DNA from: Lindgomyces ingoldianus
Lineage: Eukaryota > Ascomycota > Dothideomycetes > Pleosporales > Lindgomycetaceae
Assembly (NCBI RefSeq): GCF_010093535.1
Contig: NW_022985203.1
Coordinates: forward strand, 124,001-188,000
Direction: 5' to 3'
Length of the DNA stretch: 64,000 nt
The position numbers and the translations under genes were made by a program. Under the pieces are notes generated by a model. It was not told where the DNA came from. It made no database searches and worked only from the letters and a program-made list of their open reading frames with translations. Below, in pieces: positions 34,426-46,099 of this stretch (the first letter of the stretch is position 1; each line of letters starts with the position of its first letter).

Positions 34426-36663
34426 CATCGGTCAAAGACTCTGCATGCCACCTTTTTTAAGCCACTCGCCATTGAGCTATTCTCCAATTTCCCGTCTCTT
34501 CACCCACGCCTGTTGTTCCGTGGAGTACAAGTGTCAGGTGATGGCAGCCGGTGTTCCTCTTTCATGCATGGATACCCTACCACTTAACCCTCGGCCTTTA
34601 AACCCAGCATCCGCCTCGGATTTTCCACGCCTCCATTTCCGACGATACCGCGGGTTACACCGCTCCGCTAATCTCCCACCACCACTCGGATGCATTTCGG
34701 CGGGATACTCTTCACGACTTAAAAAAAAATTTTCTCATCTCTTTCTCATGTACCACACCCTTTGAGACAAAAGGCAAATGGATGTACGTTACGAATAGCC
34801 AAATTCCTCACTTACCAAAGCGAATACGACTTTAGTCCGGAAATGGCGTCGGAAGGCGTTCGTGTCATCGTTTGTGGCTTCATTCACTTTTCTTACTTGC
34901 ATTGGCTTTAGTCCTGAGCATTTGGTTGGCTTGTCTTAGCGTAATTCACGGCAGCATACGCTTTCCATTCGCTCATGATTTGTCCCCACGAGACGGTTTG
35001 ATGTTGAAAGCAATTCTGGAGCAAGTGGAGCATTGAGGTAGGACAGCAGTTACGAAGGTGGAGCATGCGGAAATGATGGAAGGGTCCTTCAGAACAATGG
35101 TGGTTTGGAATCGACTTGGACTCGCTCAAGCCGCCGTTGCAGCGAAACGGACAGAGCGAATAGTAGGTAACTAAAGTATCATCATCGTCACTCACACTCG
35201 GTTTGCCTCTCTTGCCTCTTTCTCCACGCGCACACTCCACCCCACCAATATCCGGTGCCGCCACAAAATACACGCTGCATTATCATCCAATATTTCAGAA
35301 TCGCCCCAAGAAAAAATTAAGCTTGTCCGAGACCCGACCCGCAACTCGAGGTTGCTGTGGGCATGGCACCTTTTAATTTAGGCAGATGAAATTTTTCATG
35401 GTTGGGTAACTTGGGAGCTGGTGCTGGCCATGGGCACTTTATCCATATCAACCGAGGGGGGGTAGCTTGCAGCGCACCCCAGAGTCTTTTGAGCGAGGAA
35501 GTTTATGCCGTGGTATTTGCCCCTCATCAAAGTTCTCTAGAACGGCAGTCAAAAGATAATTGCACAAAAGAACAGAACAATGGAATTGCTAGCAAACCGC
35601 GGCAGTGCATTGGTCGCCGGATCATGCATGTTTATCGATAGGCAATGTGAATCCAACAACTCAGTCACATCCCATCCCCCACCCCCTGCCCCAAAAGGTG
35701 GACGTTGCGGCCACGCCGGTAAGATCTGGGGCCGTCCAAGTCACACGCAGAAGCGAGAGTCGAGGTGGCAGTGGCCGGTTCGTGTCCTGACAGCTGACCT
35801 GCGTGCCTGGATTCTGGTCGATCAAGAGCGAGCAGACAAGTTCCGACTTGGAGGCCGATCTTGGAGCTGCGCGGCCCTGCTGTGAAAGCCAGATTACGTT
35901 AATGTCAACCTTGAGCTATAGCGACGAAGGGAGTTTGTTCAAGAGAGGGATTACTCCGAGAGGTAGTCATAATTATAATTCGAATAAGGAGCACATACGC
36001 ATCCATCCGTAGATATCGTATCCACATCTTCACCTATTCGTATCTATGGATCTTGCATCTTCCTACAGCACCTCAAGCCTCCTCAAGCTCTCCAGCCCCT
36101 CCGCCCAGCCCAGGTCCATCATCTAGTTCATGCTCATGCGATCCCAGGGGAGCCACACCTCTCCAAATTTCTAGAGGGGTAGATAAAAGCAAGAGGAGCT
36201 ACCCTAGATTCCTCCGAAAGCGGTGAGCTACGACTAGGGAGCTTGGGCTAAAATGGATGAAAGAACCTGGTGCTGGGTCCCTGCAGGCTGCTTGGGCCGG
36301 CCGACGGGCCTGAGCGCCGGCACTGGGCGAGCGGCGGTCCGTGGTAAGAAACTGCGAGTTGAGGGACGCGACGGTCGTGTTGCCATGTGGACTGAGTGAT
36401 TGCAGGATGTGAAGTGGAGGGTTAAAATGACGGAAAAGGCGGGGAAGGGGCGTCACGGTGGCATTAGGGGCAGATGAACGTTTGGGGTGAAATGAAGTGT
36501 GCATGAGCGCCGCAGAAGGCGCCGTGGAGGTCTCCACAAGGCTGGAGTCAATGCTCGAGAAGCCCATCTAGAAGCTCTTCAGAAAAGCCACATATGGGAG
36601 AGCGAGAGCAAAACTAAGCTTTGAGTTTGAACTTTGTTTGAATTTCATTAGCTATGATATCAT
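34426..36663. other. Intergenic, no supported gene
   Basis: About 2.2 kb. The open frame at 36199-36567 (-, 122 codons) and others show no motif, signal peptide or splice pattern. Confidence 0.5.
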
Positions 36664-38228
36664 TCAAGGATATGGGTATATTTCATCATCATCTTCAATC
36701 CCTCTCAGCAAGCACGGCGTCATGGGCGTAATGGGGCTTAATGTCGGACTTGACATCCTCCTGGGACTCGACATCGGACTGCCCTCCGCAAGCTTCCACT
36801 CTAGCTCTTTGCTCTCCACCAGCGTTGGTGCTGACCCCAAGCTCCCCATGCTCCTCACCGTCTCTAACATGTCGCCCTTCTCGCAACTGTCCGCGGTATC
36901 ATATCTATCAAGACTATTCCGCCGTGAATTACGTGACTTGTATTGCGAACGGTTCTTGCGGTAGTCTGTGGTAACGATTCGGACCGGTTTTTCCGGATCT
37001 CGAATGTCTCTCGATCGGGCGAGACTGGAGGAGAAATCTTCCTGGATACATGGCATGATCTTCTGGGCGATCCTATTCCTCTTTGCCACTCGTGTGAACG
37101 TCGACGAATTTGAGGAGCTCCATTGCCAATCATTCCGAAACTCACGCTCTATTGGCGTTGCCTTAGTCTTGAAATTAAAGACCCAGCGGGTAACAAGACC
37201 GCGGAGAATCGGTATGTTTGCGACGATGATCGCGACATTATTCTCAATATGGTTGATGCAGTAGTCGATCGGGTAGGTCCAATCAGGCTTGAAGATGCTG
37301 TAGAGACGGTCGCGATAGGATAGGTAGATTTTGGCGCCGCCAATAGCCGTGACGCTGTAGTGATCTGTTAATGAAACGTTGAAACCTTGGGAGCGAGGGT
37401 TATCCTTACGCCAGGCTTGTCGTGAAAACCGCTAGGACCACCATTCTGGATCGTAGGCGTGCGCTCATCATTCGCCTCACGATAATGAAAGGAATTGGAA
37501 ATATGAGCAAATCGGTAAGGAGGTTGGCACAAGTGACCCAGAGAAGCATCTCGCCCATGCGGTGTCGTCCCATGCAGTGTAATCCACCAAATGTTCTCGG
37601 TTTCCAAGTATTTCCGGTCTGCGGCGGACAAATGAATATGTAGAGGAACCATGGAATCAATGCGCTTCCGACCGTGAATATGAGAATGCCGTAGAGCACC
37701 TTCTTCAGCCATTCGATGACAGATCCGGCCCGCAGAAGTAGGAGTATTATCGAGCACTTGACCAGTGGTAAAATTGGAATATTGAGGAGATTGAAAGCCA
37801 TTACGACCTGCTGCCAATTAGCGATTATAAAACCATGCCAGTGCTATAACGGACGCCGTAGTATTCATCGTAATTCGGTTCGATATCGTTCGGAAGAACA
37901 TCCCAAATGTGAATGCCGACATGCCACATTTTGACATGTTTCCAGGAGGGACCTATTAATGCTATTGAAAACAGCTGTACAAATATCAGAATACTGCGAA
38001 GCTCAGCGCAAGTTCTTCAGCGCATACCAGTGGCACCACGATCAGCCAGTCATCTAAGGACATTCTGTCAGCGCTGAGAAGCTAAACCAGTGAGATGCAC
38101 TCACCCCATCCGAGTCGCAAATTGAGCTTCCGTCTTGTGTATAACCTTAAAAAGACAAATATGGCCGAGAGCATAGGTGTGCCACATATCACCGCCAGGC
38201 ATGTGACTTGGAGTGGATAGTAAGGCAT
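36664..38228 (-). CDS. Seven-transmembrane rhodopsin-like fungal protein
   Basis: Five exons on the minus strand (38228-38105, 38053-38028, 37974-37855, 37807-37410, 37354-36664) give 452 residues. The pattern fits the fungal integral-membrane family often grouped with Pth11-like receptors: helix 1 then FLRLYTRRKLNLRLGW-DDWLI spanning the first junction, an extracellular HIWDV segment, LPLVKCSIILLLLR, and a helix pair around LLWVTCANLLTDLLIFPIP. The last helix region has NHIENNVAIIVANIPILRGL. The final 110 residues are charged, Ser/Arg-rich and probably cytosolic. There is no CFEM domain. It may be a cell-surface sensor; the ligand is unknown. The third intron uses a non-consensus GTCCGT donor and the start codon is uncertain. 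Confidence 0.75.
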
Positions 38229-40388
38229 TCTGACGGTGAGTTGTCGATTCGGGGAAAATCGCGAAAACCACCTCTTGCGACATCGTGGGCCGGCATTCTG
38301 ATATAGTTGGTGGCAGCATCGAGTTCTGCAGCCACCAGGCCCCTGTCCACTTTGTCCGTCTTCAGGCACGGACTGTCGGACCTGGCCCCCCCGCAATTTG
38401 TTCAGCACTCTGGACCAAATAGGGCCCACAACGGCTGCACGGATGATCAGCCCGGTTAACAAGTGAGAAGACTGGATTTCACGTGGGTCGGGTGACACAT
38501 GTATAATATATACCTCGCTATACTGGTAGACTGAACGAAGCCCCTCTTTGGCCTATAGAGCACGCTGGAAGAATTGGTTCGACCTCTATCTTCATCAATC
38601 TTCTTCCGAAAGAGCCACATGTAGATGAGGCGGCCTTGCGCCTGACGTGGCGACTTGTGGGGTACAGGTTATTGCTTGCATGCCAACATTAGGAACATGA
38701 TATTGTGGCTGTTTGAGTTGGAAGACAGTCGCACATCATGTAAGCCTCGTCAACTACTGATCGAGCGCTTGCGGTAACAGCAGAATCCTGTCCTGGCCTC
38801 CGGTGAGATTTCGTACCACGTATTGAAATTCAGCAGGTGAGGCCGCACTCGCGTTGCTGCGGGTTTGATAGCTTCTGGTAATATCGTTTCTGCCGATCCC
38901 TGTAAATAATCAACTTGAACGTCGCTTCCAGTCTATCCTCCAATCGCGCGGCTGAATGACAGTAATTCCAAGACATAGACGAGCAAATCCGACGACGGGG
39001 CTTTTTGATAAGTGGAGAGGGCTGCTGCTACGTTTCATAATCTTCTACTTGAGTAACGAAATTTCCACCTCCTCTGAGCGTCTCAGGTTTCTATGTTGTG
39101 AAGAATGCAGGAACCCTAATGAAAATCCCATTATCGTTCCTAGCGCTTTATCTCAATGCTTTCGTGTGCCACAAACTGCCGTCTACGCACGATCTGAAAC
39201 AGCGGGATCGGATGAAGGGACAAACTGAGCTAGATTTGGAGATATCATAAGCGGATTAAGAGCACTCTTAGAGCACTCCTACAAGGCTACGAAGCGATGT
39301 CGAGGGTCCCGATTATTTTTATATCGACGACACGATGACAGGCTGAAAGTCCACGAATCCGAGGCGGCCAGGGTATTTCGTTTGATATCCTGGGGAAATG
39401 TGACTGCGTCGGTAAGCTGCAGGTGCAGCAACTGAATATCCAGGAATTTTAAGATGTGTGGAGTTCAAGAGACGTCACTCTCGCTGCTAAAATTCCCGAG
39501 CTCTTCATCAAAGCTTGATTCTAGGGGCCTTCTATCCCAAACGTTGGGCCGTCACACTGGCGCTTTCGGCCGAGCCACTCTACGACCAAGTTGAGTGCTG
39601 TAGGGCCTTCTAATCCCCACAGAACTCGGCATTGAGAGCACGCGAGCCGAAGTGAGATGTTGCAAAGACGGCAAATGAATACGAATGGCATTGATCTTGA
39701 AATGGATAGAGGACGGCTGCCCGGAAACAAAAGCGAGACTTTGAGAAAGCGCCAAGACTCACAAAAGCTAGACCTACTTGGGAGTTCACGTGAGTCACTT
39801 CCAGTCCAGTCCAGGACTACTCGTTGGCACTCATGATGCCTTAGATTCTTTGTTAATGCAATGCTTTAAGTCGATTCTCTTCGCCACCTTTAAGCGCATT
39901 ACCGAGGCTCGAGGCGTTCATTATCTTATTTGTGAAGCAATGAAGAATCCAACCCCAAACAAGAAAGGCTGTTCACCAAGCAAATGCCTTCGTAGATTTC
40001 AGATATAACGCAGCGCCGAAAGTCCTTTCATTAACTCCTGGTTCCCTCCTGAAATGGTTATGCGCCTGTGTCCATCGGTGGTCCACGGGTTCTCATCTTA
40101 AAGTTGTAGTAAGGGTAGCCTACTAAATCTCTTCATATTTCAGTTCTATTGTGTGGTAAAAATGAAAGCAAGAGATCCATGGATCGTGGTGAAGACACAT
40201 TTGGTTGCGATGTGTGAGAGTCACGTGAGAGTCCTCAGTAAGCTATAATCACGTGATGTCATGCCAAACAAAACAAAGACTTCGTCTCCCTCCAACACGT
40301 GTTTTCAACATCCTTTCTCACTGCAAGATCCATTAGGATTTTGCCATCACCACGCCATCGTCGCTCTCATTTCCCCTTCCCCAACATC
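38229..40388. other. Intergenic, no supported gene
   Basis: About 2.2 kb between divergent genes. Several overlapping short frames near 39521-39798 (minus) lack motifs. CT-rich sequence just before 40389 looks like a promoter. Confidence 0.5.
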
Positions 40389-41443
40389 ATGCCCGCTTCA
40401 AAGCGACAGAAAACTGGCAATGGATTGAGGGCAGACGCGCCAGCAGAGCGATACGGAGCTACGTGATGTATGTCTCTTTGAATTTCGACAATGTTTTGCG
40501 GAGTTTAGAAGCTAAGCAAACTCGCTTCTTTTAGCCGGCAACTATCGCTAAGCATGAATACATATGCATCCATCGTCCTTACTTCGACGTCAAGTTCGAA
40601 GACTTCCACTCCAACTCGGACAGACTTGAAAATGACGAGTTATACGAAAAGTATAGTAAAGGCTTCCACAAAGAGAAATCAAAGGAGGTTATTCTCCAGC
40701 CAGCTACGAACCATCAGGATTGGAAGTGGGTGATCATGTGGCAAGGCTGGAAAATACTCCTAGATTGCACGAGAGGGGCGAAGTACTGTAATCCGGATAT
40801 GTTTGGGATGTATATCTCTAATGATTGGAAGGGATGGGGATTACAGGAGCTTTTGGAAAACCTGGTAGGTAGTGTAATATGACTGGAGCGATGAAGATGT
40901 GTTGGAATGAAATGCTGACGTTCTTTAGATGCTCGAATTCGACCAAGAGCTAAAGAAGAGTGAGACGGACTCTCTGGATCAGATGTGGGCTATTGTCAGG
41001 GTTATCGGGTTGTGGTTGAACAATGATGACATGGATCTCATTAGTATGCACACTTCCCAAACTCCCTTCCAGTATCGGTCATTGCAATGTACAGGTATTA
41101 ACGAACCCTAGATAACGAAGATGGCGAGAAAGTATGCGCTCTTCTTACAGCGCTGAGTGCTATCAAATTAATGGGTGAGCTGAAGCCGGACTCGAAGTTC
41201 CTAGATCTTCCCTTGGTCATTACTTCCTTCCTTAGATGGTCATATAGCCTCCCCGATTACGGTATCGAAGGCGACACTGTTGCGTGGCGTCGAGATGCTG
41301 TGGCGTACTTCAAAACTGCTGGACTGGATCCGAACAAGGGCGTCTCCAGAACTGCTCATATTTTGGAAAAGCTGGAGGAGTCCAGCAATGATGAGGAGGT
41401 TGTGGTCTCTGGATCCTACAATGAAGAGAAAGATCCATGGTGA
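40389..41443 (+). CDS. Unknown fungal protein, about 285 residues
   Basis: Exons 40535-40864, 40929-41043 and 41112-41443 join in phase with good GTAGGT/GTATGC donors and TAG acceptors, giving 258 residues with a stop after EEKDPW. A first exon from the ATG at 40389 (basic MPASKRQKTGN) is likely, but its donor near 40466 does not give a clean phase, so the 5' end is unresolved. The protein is charged with no signal peptide or membrane helix. It has aromatic-rich blocks (DWKWVIMWQGWK, NDWKGWGLQELLENL) and an acidic C-terminus. No known domain was recognised. It is convergent with the D-threonine aldolase-like gene. Confidence 0.55.
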
Positions 41444-41744
41444 TGGAGCCCAAGATTCAGTGCTTACAAAAAGATGTATGGTATTGCTCGTCGGGGGAGA
41501 TCCCATTACGATATCACTAAGTTTACAAGAAGGGAGAGGGCGCGTTATGCGTATGACGGGAAGGATCCGTTAGCAGATATTCCAGCGAAGATTTTACGAG
41601 AGGGGAGACTCGACTTTGAATGAACGGTTTTACATGCGCAAGTGTGTGGATGTGGCCTACCTCAAATATGAAGTACTGGAAAGACCCAAGACTGCTTAGG
41701 GCTATAAACATACTGGTTAATACATACACTCAGTAACACAGTTC

Positions 41745-43046
41745 CTACTGGACTTTCCCTCTTGCATCTACGGCCCAAATTTCCTCGATAACACCCTTCC
41801 TATGGGCGTAATAAAAGTCGTGAAGATTGATCGTTGGATCAATATGACTCGGGATCATCTCTACCCTATCCCCAACGTTCAAATCGGGACTATCGGTCCA
41901 ACTCAACGACCCATGCTCATCCCCTAAAACTCCATATGTATACCCTACCGTCTTACACTCAGCAAGACCACTGTCCGTCGTAAGAGACTTTAACCCTGCA
42001 TCGATCGTAATACATTTCTGCCCCTGCTTGCTAATGACCGTGGAGAGGATCGTGAGACTGTTGGAGTAGAATGTACCCACTGCGTTTCGGTAGTCCGTGT
42101 CCATGAAGAGGAAGGATCCGGGCTGGACTTCGGTGACTCCGGGCACTGAGACACAGAATTCGGCTGTGCCTGTTCCTCCCGTTGTTACGACTTCGATATT
42201 GTGGCCGTCTTCGCGAAATGCTTCCGCCGTCTGAGTCAAGGTTGCCATCGACTCCAAACACATTTGCTTTCTTTCTTCACGGTTGTGCACATGTTGGAGA
42301 TGCCCTTCATAACCTTGTACTCCGATTAACTTGAGATGCGTGAGCCCCACAACATGCCTTGCTAGCTTTAAGGCCGGCTCCCCAGCCTGTACGCCCGTTC
42401 TGTGCAATCCAACATCCAAGTCAATGAGTGTCATGATCGGTTCTCCAATCCCGCTCTTCTCGAGTGCCTCATTAATAGCACTCGCTCCACCCTCACTATC
42501 CACCACAATTTTTATACTCCTATACTTCCTGAATAACTCCACTAGCCTCTTCACCTTCGCTGCTCCAATGATCTCGCACGTGATAAGCAAATCAGTGAAT
42601 CCGAGTTCACACATCACTTCGGCTTCGCTGAGCTTTGCAACACATCCACCTTTTGCACCCGCGGCATTTAGTTTCCGGGCTAGGATTACGGACTTGGTGG
42701 TTTTAAGATGTGGTCGGATGTTGATGCCCGTGGGGAGGAGTTGAGACATGAGTTTGGAGATGTTGGATTCCATGAGGTCCAGATCAACAATCATGGAAGG
42801 GGTGTCGAGGGTGGAGATTGGGTCTCCGATTTTAGGAGAGTATGTCATCTTTAATGTGTGGAATGAGGATCGACAGATGCTAGTAGTGTGGATTTGAATT
42901 TTTGGGATGTTCGTGCTACGATGTTGGAGTTGCTGGATGCTTGAACTATGCAATCGAAGTTGAAGGCCCCAACGAGAGTGGCGATAGACTGGGGTGAAGA
43001 AAGGACGGTGGAGAGGTTGGCTCCACAAGACAGAGCGCCCATACAT
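41745..43046 (-). CDS. D-threonine aldolase / D-serine dehydratase-like PLP enzyme
   Basis: An intronless frame of 433 residues, or 367 from the second ATG at 42848. The core has the fold-type III (alanine-racemase-like) barrel: TPSMIVDLDLMESNI, then RPHLKTTKS with the PLP-binding lysine, ACVAKLSEAEVM-type and LTTGGTGT-like phosphate-binding segments. The C-terminal metal site reads PSHIDPTINLHD. The H-x-D pair matches metal-dependent D-threonine aldolases, whereas yeast Dsd1-type D-serine dehydratases have H-x-C. It probably cleaves D-threonine or related beta-hydroxy-D-amino acids to glycine and an aldehyde. The extra 66 N-terminal residues are rich in Arg, Ser, Gln and His with almost no acids, like a mitochondrial presequence. 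Confidence 0.85.
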   Translation of the reverse strand: MYGRSVLWSQPLHRPFFTPVYRHSRWGLQLRLHSSSIQQLQHRSTNIPKIQIHTTSICRSSFHTLKMTYSPKIGDPISTLDTPSMIVDLDLMESNISKLMSQLLPTGINIRPHLKTTKSVILARKLNAAGAKGGCVAKLSEAEVMCELGFTDLLITCEIIGAAKVKRLVELFRKYRSIKIVVDSEGGASAINEALEKSGIGEPIMTLIDLDVGLHRTGVQAGEPALKLARHVVGLTHLKLIGVQGYEGHLQHVHNREERKQMCLESMATLTQTAEAFREDGHNIEVVTTGGTGTAEFCVSVPGVTEVQPGSFLFMDTDYRNAVGTFYSNSLTILSTVISKQGQKCITIDAGLKSLTTDSGLAECKTVGYTYGVLGDEHGSLSWTDSPDLNVGDRVEMIPSHIDPTINLHDFYYAHRKGVIEEIWAVDARGKVQ

Positions 43047-43487
43047 ATAATGAATCAGTCTTATTCTGATGTTGTATTTGTCCCGAGATCGGCTAGCGAG
43101 GTGGTTGTGAGAAAGTTGATGCTACCTTTCGGATTGGGCCTAAAGCGGTAAGCCGAGCCGAGCCACTATGCCCGAATATATCGCTAATGTGAAGTGGATT
43201 GACTGTTGATGTTACATCCTCTTCTCTTACTCACTTTCACGAATTTCACCTTGTCGACAGTTCCTCCGGTCGATGTTCAGGCTTCTGTTCTCCAGTAAGG
43301 TTGAATTCAACCTTACCCCTCACCTTCCAAGCCATGTTGTCCTCCCTGCATGCTGTAGCTGAATCAGCAAGCATGGTTCAACCTTGCCGCCTAGCGCTTA
43401 GGATTTTCTTCATCTCCCTTCTTAACCTCATCGTTTCCTTCATCTGAGCAGATGTTTGGGTCTTCTTCTAGTTTTGGGACATTCGTC
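43047..43487. other. Divergent intergenic region
   Basis: About 0.44 kb between the aldolase start and the ubiquitin-like pseudogene. An 82-codon plus-strand frame here has no motif. Confidence 0.45.
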
Positions 43488-44740
43488 ATGTCTTTCGGTT
43501 TCTCGGTCGGCGACTTCCTAGTTACTAGGAGGCTGATAAAGGACATCGTTGCGATACTGCGGGCATCAACCCGGTTGGATTACCAGGAGCTTGTTCTCGA
43601 GCTTGATAGCCTTGAGCGCGCATTATACCGTATTGAACATCTTAAAGTACCTCCGGACGCCAGTTCTCTCTTGCTCGTATCAAAGTCGCTGCCTTGATGT
43701 GTACTGATGTACTTGACAAATTTACGGAAAGACTAAAGAAGCTTAGAGCCCTGTAGAAAGGCATATATGTCTAGGGCTAAGCCGTGGTATCGTAAATTAA
43801 AATAGCGATTTATGATGGCCAGCGAAGCTCGCAACTTGCGAGCGTATCTTGCAGCTCTTGTTGTCAGCCTAAATATAAGGCTCATTCCAGAGGGGTTATG
43901 AGGTATCTCGCCCTCTCTCGTGACTAGAATCTAACTTCATCATACACAGACTGACATCTTACATACATACGGAGCAAACTGGACATATTGAGGCAGAGGT
44001 GCTCGAAACAACTAGAAGAATCAAAACGAAGGTTATCCAAATTCATGACAATTTCGAAGCTGCTCAGAGGGTCTCAGAACCTGTTCAGATAACTATTGCC
44101 AGGCTGCTCAGCTTCCTGAATGGGTAAGAAAAAGTCCTGACGATATCTCTATCGTATCCCGCTCACATATCACAGAGATGTGATCGCTCAATTGAAATCC
44201 CTTGCTAACAAGTCACCAAAGTATGGCAGTCTAATACTCAGATCATTACGCTTCTTGCCAGGATGTAGGCATTGCTGGCACTCACCCTACAATACGCATG
44301 GTTTCAAGCTCCTGTGAGGTTCGAAGACGCCTTCAGCAGAATCATCCCAATATCTTTAAAATTTGACTGGTTGGCAAGGCTCAGCCCGCGTCTACCATTG
44401 GAGTCACTCTATGCTTATATCCCAACAGAAGCCTGAAGCAGTAATCATGGCACACTTCGAGAGCATACCAGGTCAAGCAAAAGCTGTTGTAGCGAGTACG
44501 AACTCTTCAATGCGCTCGATCGCCGTCGGGTGATATCTAGAACGAGTTTTAAAGAGCTGAAACCAGGGATGAGCTTAGCGATAGTGTTCGCAATTAGGCA
44601 GTATTTTGACATGCTACGGCAACCCCTGGAGAGGAAGTGTCCTTGGCCTGGCTGCAGCAGCTATCGCTTTTCAGACCTTAAAAGAATAGCTAGCGGGGCC
44701 AAACAATGGTTGAGCTGCTCTAATGGAAGTATCCACTAAT
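43488..44740 (+). pseudogene. Decayed fungal ubiquitin-like-domain protein gene
   Basis: The start MSFGFSVGDFLVTRRLIKDI is the standard opening of a large ascomycete family carrying a C-terminal ubiquitin-like domain. Family blocks follow in order but in shifting frames: ARIKVAALMCTDVLDKFTER, then AKPWYRKLK-stop-RFMMASEARNLRAYLAAL, a helical exon (about 43952-44126) with LTSYIHTEQTGHIEAEV, then YAWFQAPVRFEDAFSRIIP and ISRTSFKELKPGMSLAIVF, ending KCPWPGCSSYRFSDLKRIAS. Two GT..AG introns seem conserved. At least two frameshifts and three stops are not spliceable. One stop stands where TGG is expected and another where CGA is plausible, both C-to-T type changes. Confidence 0.65.
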
Positions 44741-45142
44741 CGGGTCTAATTTAAAGGCAGTAAGAAATGCAACCTCTGCTTTGATCATACATAAGAACGA
44801 ATTCCGTTACCGCCATATAATACTCAAAGCGAGAAGACCTGGGGAGGTTCCTTCCCCAGTATAGTGGCTACTTTTTGCGTACCTATGTTTCCTGTTAATA
44901 AAGTGTAATTTGCTTTCGGGAACTCGAATTTTTGTCCGCAATGTCGAGCGTCGCAAAGAAAATTCGCGACTTTAGAGAAGAGTTTCCGCGATGATCTCCT
45001 CACCTCGTGAATATTTTGCGTGCAGATTGAGTGTGGAGGATATTCAATCTGACCCCTTCCCTGTCTGATTGAGGAGGCTGTAGTAAATGCATACAGTATG
45101 TGCATGGCGCAAAGTGTGATGTAGATTCATCATAACCCTCTA
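44741..45142. other. Intergenic, no supported gene
   Basis: Flank between the pseudogene and the AT-rich element. Nothing was recognised. Confidence 0.5.
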
Positions 45143-45150
45143 GATCCTCC

Positions 45151-46091
45151 AGTGTGTCCAACTGTTAGTTACAGAGCCTTTTAGAGGTTGTATAGTACAG
45201 TTACAGAAGAGTTAGCTGTTACTAACTAACTAACTAGTAACTAAAGTATTATAAAGTAATTACACTAAAGCTAAAGACTATACTTAATTAAAAATTTATA
45301 ATACTTTTTATAAAATCTATAGTTGTTAATCTTACTAGTAATAGTAATGTTATGTAACTAATTCTTCTATAGTTAAGAAGCCTTTATTATTAACACTAAT
45401 AGTTAATTTTTTTTTATTATAATAGTCTTCTTAGCCTATAAGAAGCACTACTTGCACTTACATAAAGTTACTAAAATTAATAAGAAATTAAAAGTAATGT
45501 TAATCTTAAAGGTAATTCTAACATTATAGTAGGCATTATTTAGGTGCTCCTTAGCCTAGGTATCTTACATATGCTTTAAAGGAGTTGCTTCACGCAAGAA
45601 CAGCCTAGATAGGCTAGGTAAGGCTATGTAGGCCTTCTCTAAGCGTTAGAATAAGGCAGCATAATATATCTAGATGGCAGAACAGCTAGATAAGGCATGT
45701 AAGGATAAGGCCTATAAAAATAGGGCCTACAAGGTGGTAACACGCTAAGATAACTATGTTATTAATTAAGATAAAAATTAGAACATTATAATAAGTAAAA
45801 AAATAAGGTAGATAGCATAGTTACTAAATTTATTAAAAAATTGCTAATAAAATAGGCACTAACAGCATTCTCTGCATTAATCTCTAAACATAAGCCTCTT
45901 AGCTCTTAGTAACCTACCTTTAACTGCCTAAAACTACTAAAAATCTTATATAACTACTATAAACAGTTAGTACAGCAGCCTTATGTATAGTACAGTATAC
46001 TAAGTAGATGCCCTGTACGTACGTACGTGACTAAAATCAGTGTACTGCAGTACTATACTATTAGGTGTACTAACGGTTGGACACACTGACT
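45151..46091. mobile_element. AT-rich 941-bp TIR element, decayed DNA transposon or MITE
   Basis: The left end AGTGTGTCCAACTGTTAG (45151-45168) and the right end CTAACGGTTGGACACACT (46070-46087) are inverted repeats matching at 17 of 18 positions; the one difference is a C/T transition. The sequence GATCCTCC occurs directly outside the left end (45143-45150) and at 46092-46099 on the right, as an 8-bp target duplication would, although the right terminus has four extra bases (GACT). An 8-bp duplication points to an hAT-like or similar cut-and-paste origin. The interior is strikingly AT-rich with many TA steps and stops in all frames, unlike both flanks, and encodes nothing readable. AT enrichment fits repeat-induced point mutation. 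Confidence 0.65.
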
Positions 46092-46099
46092 GATCCTCC

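Noticed and set aside
42331..42744. 137-codon plus-strand frame
   Set aside because: Antisense to the aldolase-like gene core.
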